DNA of 64,000 nt from Mesorhizobium muleiense (GTDB lineage Bacteria > Pseudomonadota > Alphaproteobacteria > Rhizobiales > Rhizobiaceae), in NCBI RefSeq assembly GCF_900099905.1, contig NZ_FNEE01000001.1, forward strand, positions 359,091 to 423,090, read 5' to 3'. The position numbers and the translations under genes are program-made. The notes under the pieces are model-generated. The model was not told the origin of the DNA. It was given only the letters and a program-made list of their open reading frames with translations, and ran no database searches. Below, in pieces: positions 51,977-60,133 of the stretch; position 1 is the first letter of the stretch, and each line of letters begins with the position of its first letter.

Positions 51977-52216
51977 ATGAGCATCGTCCATAGGGTCGGT
52001 CCAGTTCTAGATCAGGCGATTGCCGCAGTCCTCAACAGGGCCGGCTATGGCGACACCGTTTCGGTCAAAGCGGCATTAAACCAGGTTCGGCAGGCTGCAC
52101 CTGGTTTGGTCGCATCCAATGACGATCTGACCGAAGCCATCCTCGAAGTCGCTGCTGCTTTGGGCCTGTTGGTGGCTTTCGATGAGCACGAGCAGTATCC
52201 GCTCAATCCCGCTTAG
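51977..52216 (+). CDS. Hypothetical protein, 79 residues
   Basis: A small helical protein: LDQAIAAVLNRAGYGDTV, then ALNQVRQAAPGLVASNDDLTEAILEVAAAL, ending with a short acidic tail. The layout is that of a small winged-helix or helical bundle. ATG 51977 follows GGGGGGGAAGG. It lies 166 bases downstream of clpV in the same direction; link to T6SS not shown. Family not recognised. Confidence 0.6.
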   Translation: MSIVHRVGPVLDQAIAAVLNRAGYGDTVSVKAALNQVRQAAPGLVASNDDLTEAILEVAAALGLLVAFDEHEQYPLNPA

Positions 52217-52243
52217 TTATCCGATCGCCGCTCGAAAGATCTA

Positions 52244-52334
52244 ATGCATGTCGCGTAAGCGGTTTTGCGATAACGACATGCATAAAACAAGAACTTAGCG
52301 TCACATGAATCCATTCAGCCGAGACGCGCTTTAG
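52244..52334. repeat. Dispersed intergenic repeat, copy 1 (short form)
   Basis: The terminal inverted motif ATGCATGTCG (52244-52253) pairs with CGACATGCAT (52274-52283), followed by a conserved tail TCACATGAATCC and GACGCGCTTTA. The same sequence occurs at 56856-56980, where the interval between the arms is longer. It is typical of a short non-coding mobile or RNA-forming repeat in rhizobial genomes. Confidence 0.75.
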
Positions 52335-52405
52335 CGAGATAATCCGGCCCCTCATGGAACCCTTTGGCAATCGACGAGTTGCGTTCAAAGCTGAAGGTGA
52401 CCGTC

Positions 52406-52603
52406 ATGGCAACCAGAGAGAGCGATCGTGGCTTCCGAGAACTGGTCCGTTCGGCAGACAATCGTCGGAGCCTACGCAAGCGATTGGGACTGGAAGGCGA
52501 TCCAACCCTGTCGCCGAGGCTTCTCGCATTAGCTCTGAAGCTTCAGAAGGAGCTTGACCGGCGAGAGCAAGAACTGGCTGACGAGAACCCTCCATCACCC
52601 TGA
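52406..52603 (+). CDS. 65-residue helical protein, paralogue family
   Basis: A small protein with the block ELVRSADNRRSLRKRLGLEG, then DPTLSPRLLALALKLQKEL and an acidic tail. It is clearly related to the next gene (RELIGAEDNRRHVHTLLGL, DPELPPPLAPLLEAI) and more weakly to the gene at 427-624. ATG 52406 follows GAAGGTGA. Function unknown; possibly a small regulator. Confidence 0.68.
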   Translation: MATRESDRGFRELVRSADNRRSLRKRLGLEGDPTLSPRLLALALKLQKELDRREQELADENPPSP

Positions 52604-52632
52604 AGTCACAGCACTCATTCCGGTGACCGTAG

Positions 52633-52824
52633 GTGACGCGTGAGAGAACGGGCCATAAGACCCCTGCCGACGCCGTTCGCGAATTGATCGGCGCCGAAGA
52701 CAATCGTCGTCACGTACACACGCTGTTGGGGCTGGCGGTTGATCCAGAATTACCTCCACCACTGGCCCCATTGCTCGAAGCCATTGGCAAGGCCAAGGAC
52801 GAATCCCAACACTGTTACGAATAG
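52633..52824 (+). CDS. 63-residue helical protein, paralogue family
   Basis: Shares the core [RE]L[IV]xxxDNRRxxxxLLGL and D-P-x-L-x-P with the gene 29 bases upstream, so the two are a diverged tandem duplication. The GTG start is preceded by GGTGA; coding was judged from the similarity to its neighbour rather than from the start signal. Function unknown. Confidence 0.62.
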   Translation: MTRERTGHKTPADAVRELIGAEDNRRHVHTLLGLAVDPELPPPLAPLLEAIGKAKDESQHCYE

Positions 52825-52898
52825 GGAAGCAACAGCTTGCAGGTGCGACGGATATTTCTCGTTTTACCGTCCGGCATCATTCCACCGTCCTCGCAGGC

Positions 52899-53591
52899 CT
52901 ACGCGTAGCGGTCGTGGCGGCGCACCCAGTCCATTCCCTCAGCTTCGTTGCGCCCCCTTGGCATGAGGTCGAGCATGGCGTAGGTGCCCATCATCACCTC
53001 TACACCGCGGCCGAAGGTGGAGTACGTGTGAAAGACGGTGCCAGCCTCATCCTTGTAGAAGGCGCTCAGGCCAGGCCATTCCTCGCCGGTTTCCCGCCAT
53101 TCGCCGTAGTTGTAGTCGATGTGCCCGGTGGCGACCTCTTCGGGCGTGAAACTGACCCGGAAATCGTAGTTGAACGGACTGCCGTTCGAGGACACCCATC
53201 GGAACTGCCAGCCCATACGTCTGCGGTAGCGCTCAATATCGGCCAGCGGCGCGCGCGAGACGGCGATCATGGTTACATCGTGATGCGCCAGATGCTTGTT
53301 CATGCCGTCGGTGTGATCAGCCATGAACGAGCAACTCGGGCAGCCTTCCTTCCATCCCGGTGCGAACATGAAATGTTGCACGAGAAGTTGCGAGCGGCCG
53401 TCGAAGAGATCGACGAGCGCACGCGGACCATCCGGCGTGTCAAACACGTATTCCTTGTCGATACGCACCCAAGGCAAGGCGAGCCGCTCGCGTGCGACCT
53501 TGTCGCGAAGCTGCGTGAGTTCCTTCTCCGCTCGCAGGAGGTCCCGGCGGGCGGTCAGCCAGTTATCGCGTGAAACAACAGCGTGTTGCAT
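52899..53591 (-). CDS. DUF899 thioredoxin-fold protein
   Basis: A 230-residue DUF899 protein. It begins with a helix (TARRDLLRAEKELTQLRDKVARERLALPWV), then the thioredoxin-like part: LLVQHFMFAPGWKEGCPSCSFMADH (Cys-x-x-Cys), VTMIAVSRAPL and IERYRRRMGW, and ends VFHTYSTFGRGVE with MGTYAMLDLMPRGRNE. ATG 53591 has AAGGAG upstream. Probable cytoplasmic redox protein; substrate unknown. It follows a small membrane protein gene by two bases. Confidence 0.9.
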   Translation of the reverse strand: MQHAVVSRDNWLTARRDLLRAEKELTQLRDKVARERLALPWVRIDKEYVFDTPDGPRALVDLFDGRSQLLVQHFMFAPGWKEGCPSCSFMADHTDGMNKHLAHHDVTMIAVSRAPLADIERYRRRMGWQFRWVSSNGSPFNYDFRVSFTPEEVATGHIDYNYGEWRETGEEWPGLSAFYKDEAGTVFHTYSTFGRGVEVMMGTYAMLDLMPRGRNEAEGMDWVRRHDRYA

Positions 53592-53593
53592 TG

Positions 53594-53884
53594 TCAGTCT
53601 CCTTGGGTTTGGGCGACGGAAGTGTTGCAGTGCTGCGAACGGGCGGAAAAGAGCTTCAGCCACGGCGATACGTGAAAGAGGCTCATCAGCAGGTACATCA
53701 GGGCCATGTCGTTGATCGACATGAAAGGCGAGGCGGCAGAGCACATGGTCATGCTCGAGCCGACAGTAGAAATCCAGGCCATCAGTGCAAAGGTCGGTGC
53801 GGCGGCGAGCCCGAGCCAGCGGGCAAAACCGACCGCCTGCCCGAGCAACGAAGTGGCTTTCTCTTTTGCTGCAAACATCGTCAT
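53594..53884 (-). CDS. Small two-helix membrane protein
   Basis: A 96-residue protein with hydrophobic segments at about 20-40 (FARWLGLAAAPTFALMAWIS) and 57-72 (DMALMYLLMSLFHVSPW). ATG 53884 is preceded by AGGACCGG; ATG 53878 is possible. It is the upstream partner of the DUF899 gene, with only two bases between them, so they share a transcript. Family not recognised. Confidence 0.7.
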   Translation of the reverse strand: MTMFAAKEKATSLLGQAVGFARWLGLAAAPTFALMAWISTVGSSMTMCSAASPFMSINDMALMYLLMSLFHVSPWLKLFSARSQHCNTSVAQTQGD

Positions 53885-54145
53885 TTCCGGTCCTGCGGTA
53901 GAATTCGCCGTTTCCACGGTTTCGATAAAAAGACGCTATCTCGGGCAGCCGGAGAGGTGAGAGTTACAAGTGTGACGGGATTTCAATGTGGGGCTGCAAA
54001 CGGACCTGCAGCAATCGCCTATCGCGCGAGCGTCGCTTGCTGGAACTGCGTTGGTCGGTCGGAGGCCAATGGTGTTTCTAATGGAACGCTAATATACAAT
54101 GGACGCTCGAACGAGCAGCGCCTGCCAAATACCTGGGGGAACGCC

Positions 54146-54475
54146 ATGCGAAGCCTCGTCTTCACGATGTGTATCGCCACCGCAACTGCCGCCAGCGCCC
54201 ATGATTGGTACGAGGACAGGATTGACCCAATGACGAAATTCAAGTGTTGCGGTGGCTCTGATTGCCGCGCCATACCTCGGTCGTCGGTACGGTCCAGGAT
54301 AGACGGTGGTTACACCTACTTGCCGCATAATTTCAACATCCCACGGGACCGTGTGCAGGAATCGCCGGACGGCCAATACCACATCTGCGAGAGTACCTAC
54401 GTCGTCACTAATCAGCTGTATTGGCGTTGCTTTTTCGCACCTCGCGCAAATGTCTCTCTAATTCTCCCACATTAA
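54146..54475 (+). CDS. Exported Cys-containing protein, 109 residues
   Basis: Residues 1-18 are a signal peptide (ending ASA), and the mature start is HDWYEDRIDPMTKFKCCGGSDC, with two Cys close together and a third, followed by IPRSSVRSRIDGGYTYLPHN and CESTYVV / WRCFFAP. Five Cys in the mature part suggest disulfides or metal binding in the periplasm. Rhizobial genomes carry many such small exported proteins. ATG 54146 follows GGGGGAA. Function unknown. Confidence 0.75.
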   Translation: MRSLVFTMCIATATAASAHDWYEDRIDPMTKFKCCGGSDCRAIPRSSVRSRIDGGYTYLPHNFNIPRDRVQESPDGQYHICESTYVVTNQLYWRCFFAPRANVSLILPH

Positions 54476-54623
54476 GATACTGCCTGAATTCCTTGCCGCC
54501 CGTACAAGTGGAGCTGGACCAGTCCCAGCGCTTCGGCCGGAGAAGCAGCTGTTGTGATCGATCATCCGGGGAACATTTTCGTCAATCTTCTATTAAGCAG
54601 AGAAGCTGGTTTGGAGCAGATCA

Positions 54624-54842
54624 ATGGGCATTTTTTCCGACCCTGATAAGAAATTGACGGAAAATCTCTACGCGCACGGCAACGACCTCGTCGATCCTGC
54701 TGCGGATCTTCCCGAGAGCGTCGAGGAACGGGTCGAACTGTTGATGCCGTTCGTTCAGCCCGAGGCTCGCGAGTTGGTCCGCTCGCAAATCCTTGGTCTC
54801 ATTCATGAGTACATGAATGAGGATTCCGCCCCATCGCGTTAG
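54624..54842 (+). CDS. Hypothetical protein, 72 residues
   Basis: An acidic helical protein: IFSDPDKKLTENLYAHGNDL, then ESVEERVELLMPFV and LVRSQILGLIHEYMNED. No membrane segment. ATG 54624 follows GGAGCAG. Family not recognised. Confidence 0.6.
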   Translation: MGIFSDPDKKLTENLYAHGNDLVDPAADLPESVEERVELLMPFVQPEARELVRSQILGLIHEYMNEDSAPSR

Positions 54843-54939
54843 AGACCGTGGTCATGCGGCGCCGGGAGGACAATCGTGTGGGAGCAACGCTGCAAGCGCG
54901 CACCATAAACAGCAGTAAACGTCGCCGCCTTCGACTTGA

Positions 54940-55041
54940 ATGCCTATGGTCATCATCAACCCTGAGCAGCTGGCCGAAAGACGTGTGCTTTCGCAGCGCC
55001 GGAAAAACATCGACGATGTGGAGGAGATACGCGCCGAATAG
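54940..55041 (+). CDS. Possible 33-codon ORF
   Basis: The frame codes VIINPEQLAERRVLSQ and RRKNIDDVEEIRAE, a plausible helical peptide. No good ribosome binding site was found. It may be a remnant of a longer gene; low confidence. Confidence 0.25.
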   Translation: MPMVIINPEQLAERRVLSQRRKNIDDVEEIRAE

Positions 55042-55080
55042 AACGGCGACGATCTAGTGGCTGCCGGAGATCGGGGTCCG

Positions 55081-56367
55081 ATGAGAATTCTCGTTGTTGG
55101 AGCCACCGGCTTGATCGGCGCTTCGATCTGCGCCCGCCTCGTTTCCGAAGGACATGAGGTGGTCGGCATCGCGCGTAGCCCGCGGGCAAATGCCGCCCGT
55201 GATTACCAGACATTGGTGCTGGATATGGCAGCCGCGCTACGCCCTGAAGATTGGCTGCCGCATCTGACTGGCGTCGATGCCGTGGTGAACTGCGCCGGCG
55301 TTCTGCAGGACAGCCCGCGCGAAAAGACCGGGCAAGTCCATCGCGATGCGGCGGCGGCTCTTTTTCTCGCCTGCGCGGGGGCCGGCGTTGCCAAGGTGAT
55401 CCACTTCTCGGCAATGGGAGTGGATCGGGCACAGCCTTCGTCGTTCTCGGCGACGAAATATGCCGGGGATCAGGCGCTGATGGCGCTTGACCTGGACTGG
55501 ATAATCCTTCGCCCTTCCGTGGTGCTCGGCCGGCCTGTGTTTGGAGCCAGTGCATTGTTTCGCGGTCTGGCCTCGCTGCCGATCCTGCCGTCAATGCCAG
55601 ATACCGGCCGGCTGCAGGTCGTGCAGCTCGAGGATGTGGTCTCGACGGTGCTCTTCTTTCTCAATCCCGGCAGTCCGTCTCGTCTGGCGCTGGAACTCGC
55701 CGGTCCCGAACAGCTGACCATGGATGAGATTGTCGGTACTTTCCGCCGCTGGCTCGGCTGGGCTCCTGCAGCCAGGCTGGTCTTGCCGGGCTGGGGTGCG
55801 CGGCTTCTCTATCGCCTCGGCGATTTTGCCGCGATGCTCGGCTGGCGGCCCCCAATGCGCACCAATGCCGCCAGGGAGATCGCACGGGGGGCGCTCGGAG
55901 ATCCGTCGGACTGGATTTCCCTGACCGGCATGCGGCCACAAAGCCTGGCGCAGTTCCTCGCGCTCAATCCTGCGACGGTGCAGGAGAAATGGTTTGCCTG
56001 GCTTTATTTCACAAAGCCTACAATTTTCGTCGTGCTGCCGTTCTTCTGGATCATGACAGGGATTGTTTCGCTGACCACGGGCTACGGCAACGGCATCGGC
56101 CTCATGCAAAGCACGGGGGCTGGCATGTTGTCGGCGCCTGCCGTGATCGCCGGCGCTGTTGCCGACATCGTCGTCGGCGCACTGATAGCCTGGCGGCCAT
56201 CGGCGCGAAAAGGCCTCTACGCCGGCATCGCGCTCTCGCTGTTCTATCTGGTCGTGGGCACTTTCCTGCGCCCGGACCTGTGGAACGAACCACTTGGGCC
56301 ATTCCTGAAGGTCTTGCCGATCATCGTCCTTCACTTTGTTGCCTTGGCGATCCTGGAGGAGCGCTGA
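55081..56367 (+). CDS. SDR-type NAD(P)-binding protein with C-terminal membrane domain
   Basis: A 428-residue protein. The N-terminal part (1-290) is an atypical short-chain dehydrogenase fold: MRILVVGATGLIGASI (Gly-rich loop GATGLIG), VDAVVNCAGVLQD, KVIHFSAMGVD and LDWIILRPSVVLG, like the NmrA/YbjT group. The last 130 residues hold about four transmembrane helices of the DoxX type (VLPFFWIMTGIVSLTTGYG, APAVIAGAVADIVVGALIAW, GIALSLFYLVVGTFL). ATG 55081 follows GGAGATCG. The stop overlaps the next ATG, so it is paired with the DUF2269 gene. Substrate unknown. Confidence 0.88.
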   Translation: MRILVVGATGLIGASICARLVSEGHEVVGIARSPRANAARDYQTLVLDMAAALRPEDWLPHLTGVDAVVNCAGVLQDSPREKTGQVHRDAAAALFLACAGAGVAKVIHFSAMGVDRAQPSSFSATKYAGDQALMALDLDWIILRPSVVLGRPVFGASALFRGLASLPILPSMPDTGRLQVVQLEDVVSTVLFFLNPGSPSRLALELAGPEQLTMDEIVGTFRRWLGWAPAARLVLPGWGARLLYRLGDFAAMLGWRPPMRTNAAREIARGALGDPSDWISLTGMRPQSLAQFLALNPATVQEKWFAWLYFTKPTIFVVLPFFWIMTGIVSLTTGYGNGIGLMQSTGAGMLSAPAVIAGAVADIVVGALIAWRPSARKGLYAGIALSLFYLVVGTFLRPDLWNEPLGPFLKVLPIIVLHFVALAILEER

Positions 56368-56840
56368 TGCTTTATTTCGTGCTGAAGTTCCTGCATGTCA
56401 TCGGTGCCAGCGTGCTGCTTGGCACCGGCGTCGGCATCGCGTTCTTCATGCTTCTCGCCCACAGGACCGGCAATGCGGCAACAATTGCGGCAGTGGCGCG
56501 CATCGTAGTGGTCGCCGACTTTCTCTTCACGGCAACTGCCGTCGTGGCGCAGCCGATAACCGGCGTCGCGCTCGCCTGGCTGGCGGGCTACTCGCTCTCC
56601 GAAGGCTGGATCGTGCTGTCCATCGCGCTCTATATCGTCACCGGTGTGTTCTGGCTGCCGGTGGTATGGATGCAGATGGAAATGCGCAATCTGGCGTCTG
56701 CAGCCGCCAAAACGGGGACCCCGCTGCCGGCCCGGTATACCAGGCTCTTCCGGCTGTGGTTCGCCTTCGGCTTTCCCGCCTTTGCTGCCGTCCTCGGGAT
56801 TTTCTGGCTGATGATCGCGCGGCCAACGATCGAGTGGTGA
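56367..56840 (+). CDS. DUF2269 integral membrane protein
   Basis: A 157-residue protein with four predicted helices. The start FVLKFLHVIGASVLLGTGVG, with His in the first helix, is the DUF2269 signature, followed by VVADFLFTATAVVAQPITGV and LYIVTGVFWLPVVWMQ. The start ATG shares a base with the upstream TGA (TGATG). The pair SDR-DoxX plus DUF2269 is common in proteobacteria. Confidence 0.9.
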   Translation: MLYFVLKFLHVIGASVLLGTGVGIAFFMLLAHRTGNAATIAAVARIVVVADFLFTATAVVAQPITGVALAWLAGYSLSEGWIVLSIALYIVTGVFWLPVVWMQMEMRNLASAAAKTGTPLPARYTRLFRLWFAFGFPAFAAVLGIFWLMIARPTIEW

Positions 56841-56855
56841 CGCCTTGCCGCGATA

Positions 56856-56980
56856 ATGCATGTCGGGAAAGCATGCCCTCGGGCTTGAACCGAGGGTGCG
56901 CAGCGGTTTTGCGACAACGACATGCATAAACAACAACTTATAGCGCGTCACATGAATCCGTTCAAATTGCGACGCGCTTT
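56856..56980. repeat. Dispersed intergenic repeat, copy 2 (long form)
   Basis: Starts with ATGCATGTCG (56856-56865), contains an inner hairpin CCCTCGG...CCGAGGG, then CGGTTTTGCGACAACGACATGCATAA, and ends TCACATGAATCC...GACGCGCTTT. Compared with copy 1 it holds an additional segment of about 35 bases with that inner stem. Confidence 0.75.
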
Positions 56981-57024
56981 GGATGCCGTGGCTTGATTTC
57001 GGCGCTGGAACATCTTTCCCATGA

Positions 57025-57975
57025 ATGCGTTCGGCGCGGATGGATCAACCCGCGCGCAAACGCCGACATTCAGCCTCGTCCGCGACTGAAGCGGATGTTC
57101 TCATCGTTGGCGGTGGACCTGCGGGGCTGGCGGCGGCTATCTATCTCGCCAGGTTCCGTCATCGGGTCGTCGCGGTCGACGCGGGTGAACCGCGCGCGAG
57201 GCTGATTGCGGAAAGCCGCAACTGTCCGGGATTTCCGGAAGGGATCAGCGGCCCCGATCTTCTGCAGCGGCTTCGTTCCCAGGCCGCCAAGTTCGGAGCG
57301 ACACTGATCCAGGATCACGCGTCATCGGTCGAGCCGACCGTAGGCGGGTTCGGCGCCGAAACCAACGGCGGGCGGATCGTCGCCCGAAAGGTATTCCTGG
57401 CGACAGGTATCGTCGATGTCGTGCCTGCAATTCCGCGTCTGCGCGAGGCCATCGCCAAAGGCAGCGTACGCCTTTGCCCGGTTTGTGACGGCTACGAAGT
57501 CATAGATCGTCAGGTCGCGGTCATCGGTCACGAGGCGCAGGTGCTGCGAGAGGCCTTGTTCCTCAAGCAGTATACGCAGCACGTCACAATGATCGCACGC
57601 TATCTTCCAGATTTTTCCGCCAGCACACGACGCGTGGCCACGGAAGAGAACATTGCTATTTGCGACGCATTCAAAAAGTTTGTTCCCACCGACAGCGGCT
57701 ACCAGGCCATCCTCAAGGACGGCGAGGTGCGCCATTTCGACGTCATCTATCCGGCGATGGGATGCCAGGTGCGTTCCGACCTTGCGCTGGCAATGGGCGT
57801 CAAATGCTGCGACGAGGGCTATGTCATCGTCGACAAGCATCAGCGGACTTCGGTCGAGGGGGTGTATGCCATCGGCGACCTGGTCAAGGCTCTGAACCAG
57901 ATCGCAGTCGCCTTCGGCCAGGCTGCGATCGCTGCGACAGATGTTCACAATGACCTGGCCCTCGGCTACGAATAA
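57025..57975 (+). CDS. Thioredoxin-reductase-like NAD(P)/FAD oxidoreductase
   Basis: A 316-residue flavoprotein. The FAD loop VLIVGGGPAGLAAAIYLAR starts near residue 25. The redox motif region is RLCPVCDGYEV, with Cys-Pro-Val-Cys near 150, and a later NADPH region (VAVIGHEAQVLREALFL) has a changed Gly pattern. It ends with the FAD-binding GVYAIGDLVKALNQIAVAFGQAAIAA. ATG 57025 is used, ATG 57040 is possible; neither has a clear ribosome binding site. It may act on a small thiol protein, but not necessarily thioredoxin. It lies downstream of repeat copy 2. Confidence 0.88.
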   Translation: MRSARMDQPARKRRHSASSATEADVLIVGGGPAGLAAAIYLARFRHRVVAVDAGEPRARLIAESRNCPGFPEGISGPDLLQRLRSQAAKFGATLIQDHASSVEPTVGGFGAETNGGRIVARKVFLATGIVDVVPAIPRLREAIAKGSVRLCPVCDGYEVIDRQVAVIGHEAQVLREALFLKQYTQHVTMIARYLPDFSASTRRVATEENIAICDAFKKFVPTDSGYQAILKDGEVRHFDVIYPAMGCQVRSDLALAMGVKCCDEGYVIVDKHQRTSVEGVYAIGDLVKALNQIAVAFGQAAIAATDVHNDLALGYE

Positions 57976-58034
57976 GGCCCTGAACATTAAAGGGCACAGA
58001 TATACGGTAGGCGGGGCGAGCGGGTTGGCACCAG

Positions 58035-58652
58035 CTATTGTTGTGGTGCTGGGTTTCCCAGCCCCTCCAACAGTGTGCTCAAGGCCGCATCCAAGGGGGC
58101 CGATCCCACCTTCTCGGGCACCAGGAGTCCATCGATCGCAAGCATGGTCATGCCGTGGATGAGCCCCCAGCCGGCTGCCGCCTGACCTTCTATAGGCCGC
58201 TTGCGAATGCTCCCCGCGGCCTGGCCCCGCCGGAGGATTTCGACGAGAACGTCGAATACCGCCAGCGCCCGCTCATTGAGATGCATTCCCACCGCTTTTC
58301 CCTCCTCCGCGCTAAACATCAGGCGGTAGAGAGCCGGATTGTCCGTTCCGAACGCGACGTAGGCTCGAGCTAGCGGAGTAATTTCGTCGCGCAGAGTTTT
58401 CGGCGCTTCAGACTTCGCTGCCGATAGGGACTCGCGCAGCCGGTCGAACCCAATCATAGCGATCTCCGCAAGCAGCGCGGCCTTATCGGAAAAGTGCTTG
58501 TAGGGTGCCGCGTGGCTTACGCCAGCCCGGCGGGCGACTTCCCGCAGGGTGAACTGCCAGCCCTTCTCCTCCCGAAGCATATCCAACGCCGTCTCGATAA
58601 CCGCACGGCGGAGATCACCGTGGTGATAGGGGCGGCTGGGTGCGTCCTGCAT
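58035..58652 (-). CDS. TetR/AcrR-family transcriptional regulator
   Basis: A 205-residue regulator. The N-terminal HTH (about 12-60) contains FTLREVARRAGVSHAAPYKHF and SDKAALLAEIA. The C-terminal WHG-type ligand domain (about 85-190) includes LARAYVAFGTDNPALYRLMF and AAGWGLIHGMTMLAIDGL. It is divergent from a 39-codon ORF and the GFA gene; two 20-bp direct repeats in the promoter region are candidate binding sites, so autoregulation is likely. Confidence 0.93.
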   Translation of the reverse strand: MQDAPSRPYHHGDLRRAVIETALDMLREEKGWQFTLREVARRAGVSHAAPYKHFSDKAALLAEIAMIGFDRLRESLSAAKSEAPKTLRDEITPLARAYVAFGTDNPALYRLMFSAEEGKAVGMHLNERALAVFDVLVEILRRGQAAGSIRKRPIEGQAAAGWGLIHGMTMLAIDGLLVPEKVGSAPLDAALSTLLEGLGNPAPQQ

Positions 58653-58660
58653 GGTACCTC

Positions 58661-58680
58661 TAAGTTTCTTGTGAATACAT
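58661..58680. promoter_or_regulatory. Candidate TetR operator, copy 1
   Basis: TAAGTTTCTTGTGAATACAT, eight bases upstream of the tetR start on the minus strand. It matches copy 2 at 58718 in 17 of 20 positions. Confidence 0.5.
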
Positions 58681-58717
58681 TGTTGACACTGGCTACTTAA
58701 GGGGCTACATCAGGGCG

Positions 58718-58737
58718 TAAGTTTCTTCTGTCTACAT
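58718..58737. promoter_or_regulatory. Candidate TetR operator, copy 2
   Basis: TAAGTTTCTTCTGTCTACAT, 57 bases from copy 1 and 11 bases before the ATG of the 39-codon ORF. A TTGACA at 58683-58688 lies between the copies and could be a -35 box of the rightward transcript. Confidence 0.5.
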
Positions 58738-58748
58738 CGGAGTGGACC

Positions 58749-58868
58749 ATGAACGCAATCGCAAAAATCAAAGGGATTTATGAGCGGGGCCGTTGGAACC
58801 TCTCCAACCTTCTGCGCGCGCCCTTCAGACAGCCAATCGATACCATCTTCAACATGATGCTCCGGTGA
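58749..58868 (+). CDS. Possible 39-residue protein
   Basis: Starts MNAIAKIKGIYERGRW, with basic and hydrophobic residues alternating, and ends DTIFNMMLR; an amphipathic helix is likely. ATG 58749 has GGAG upstream. It lies directly under the TetR operator repeats and before the GFA gene, so it may be the first gene of the regulated transcript, or a remnant of a longer gene. Family unknown. Confidence 0.45.
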   Translation: MNAIAKIKGIYERGRWNLSNLLRAPFRQPIDTIFNMMLR

Positions 58869-58909
58869 CCAGCATGCCGTCATCAAATCGAGTTCAGGAG
58901 CATCAGCAC

Positions 58910-59371
58910 ATGACGACCGACCCATTGTTGCCACTGCACGGCTCCTGCGAATGCGGCGCTTGCTCGTTCGAGGTGCGTACTGCCCCGAAGGGTAGATTCC
59001 GGTGCCACTGCCTGATTTGCCAGGCGTTCAACGGCAAACCGTTTGCGGACGTGGCTGCCGTTCGCGCCAAGGGTGTCGTGCTGAAAAACGCCGGCAATAT
59101 TTCATTCAAGAAATACCGTCCGCCGCCGAACTTCAATCGCGGGGCCTGCCGGACCTGCGGCAAGCCGGTTGTGGAGGTTGCGGGCTTTGGGCCGTTCAAG
59201 ACGATGTTCATCCCGGCCAGCAATTTCGAGCCCGGGGCCCGGCTGCCGCCGGTTCGGATGGATATATTCTATCACCGTCGTGTGCTGGACATGCCCGGCA
59301 GCCTGCCCAAGTACAGCGGCTATTACCCGAGCCTTTTGGCAGTCGGGAAAATGATCATGAGTGGCTTGTGA
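58910..59371 (+). CDS. GFA-family zinc protein
   Basis: A 153-residue GFA (glutathione-dependent formaldehyde-activating enzyme-like) protein. The Zn ligands are in GSCECGACSFEV, FRCHCLICQAFNG and ACRTCGKPVVE. The family includes S-(hydroxymethyl)glutathione synthases, but most members have no proven activity. ATG 58910 has AGGAG upstream; an in-frame start at 58874 is less likely. Located in the TetR-controlled region. Confidence 0.88.
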   Translation: MTTDPLLPLHGSCECGACSFEVRTAPKGRFRCHCLICQAFNGKPFADVAAVRAKGVVLKNAGNISFKKYRPPPNFNRGACRTCGKPVVEVAGFGPFKTMFIPASNFEPGARLPPVRMDIFYHRRVLDMPGSLPKYSGYYPSLLAVGKMIMSGL

Positions 59372-59629
59372 ATTGGTGAGTCGATTTACTTTGGTGCCAT
59401 CGACGTGATGGTCTCGGCGCTGTCCGGCATCTACCTGTCGTCATGCGGCATCATCGGCTCGATCTTCGGCAGATCGGCCAGGTTCATCACGGCCTCACCG
59501 AACTGAACTATGCTTTTGGGCGTGACATGGCGGCGCGGCCAGATCCTTACGGAAGTTACGGGGGATGGCTCACGTATATCTGTGCCCGTTTCATGTCCGG
59601 GGGCCGATAAGCTCTCGAAACCTACCTCG
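59372..59629. other. Intergenic region without supported gene
   Basis: 258 bases between the GFA gene and the small membrane protein gene. A short plus-strand frame (about 59372-59508) codes for a hydrophobic stretch but has no family signal. I found no promoter or RNA. Confidence 0.35.
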
Positions 59630-59950
59630 CTAGCGCAGCATGGCTGCCAGCACGAAGGCCGCGGCCGCTACGAGAACGACTGCGGCAATCACCAGCACCG
59701 GCCAGTTCTTGCCAGGCTGAAGACCAGGCTCGCTTGCTGCCGGCCGCATCGCATCGCCGAAGCTTGCTTCATTCGTGAACTCAGGCTGTCGCCGTGGACG
59801 AGCCTCGGCGACAGGATTTGGCATACCGGCCGCTTCGGCGTCGGTCTTTTCAGGTGCCGCGGCAGGGTCGAACCCCGGGGTCTTGTCCTGTGTCGCCCCG
59901 GCCTGAATATCGCCTCTCGCTTTGGTCTGATCTCGTCGGACGGCCATCAT
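59630..59950 (-). CDS. Single-pass membrane protein, 106 residues
   Basis: A hydrophilic N-terminal part (about 1-80, rich in Ala, Pro, Glu) is followed by one strong transmembrane helix near the C-terminus (WPVLVIAAVVLVAAAAFVLAA). This tail-anchored layout puts the bulk in the cytoplasm. ATG 59950 follows GGAGAGACC; a second ATG follows directly. It is divergent from the SIR2 gene. Family not recognised. Confidence 0.65.
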   Translation of the reverse strand: MMAVRRDQTKARGDIQAGATQDKTPGFDPAAAPEKTDAEAAGMPNPVAEARPRRQPEFTNEASFGDAMRPAASEPGLQPGKNWPVLVIAAVVLVAAAAFVLAAMLR

Positions 59951-60013
59951 GGTCTCTCCCCTGACACCAAACTTCGATCTGGCTCAGCGGTTCCAGTCTG
60001 CGCCGCATTTGCT

Positions 60014-60053
60014 GAACACACCCGATTTTCCGAACAGACCCGGTTTCTGAACA
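60014..60053. repeat. Tandem repeats upstream of the SIR2 gene
   Basis: Three units starting GAACA[CG]AC at 60014, 60032 and 60049 (periods 18 and 17; CCCGATTT / CCCGGTTT cores), and a looser fourth GAACAGA at 60080. They lie 54-120 bases upstream of the SIR2 start, in the interval shared with the divergent membrane protein gene. Confidence 0.45.
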
Positions 60054-60133
60054 GACTTGGCGCTGATCCGGCTTCTGCGGAACAGAGGGCGGCTTTCGCA
60101 GTTGTGTTTGGATCATTGCCTGGTGAGTTGGCC

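Noticed and set aside
57976..58034. Terminator between the flavoprotein and tetR genes
   Set aside because: The only stem (GCCCT/AGGGC) is five base pairs with no T-run.
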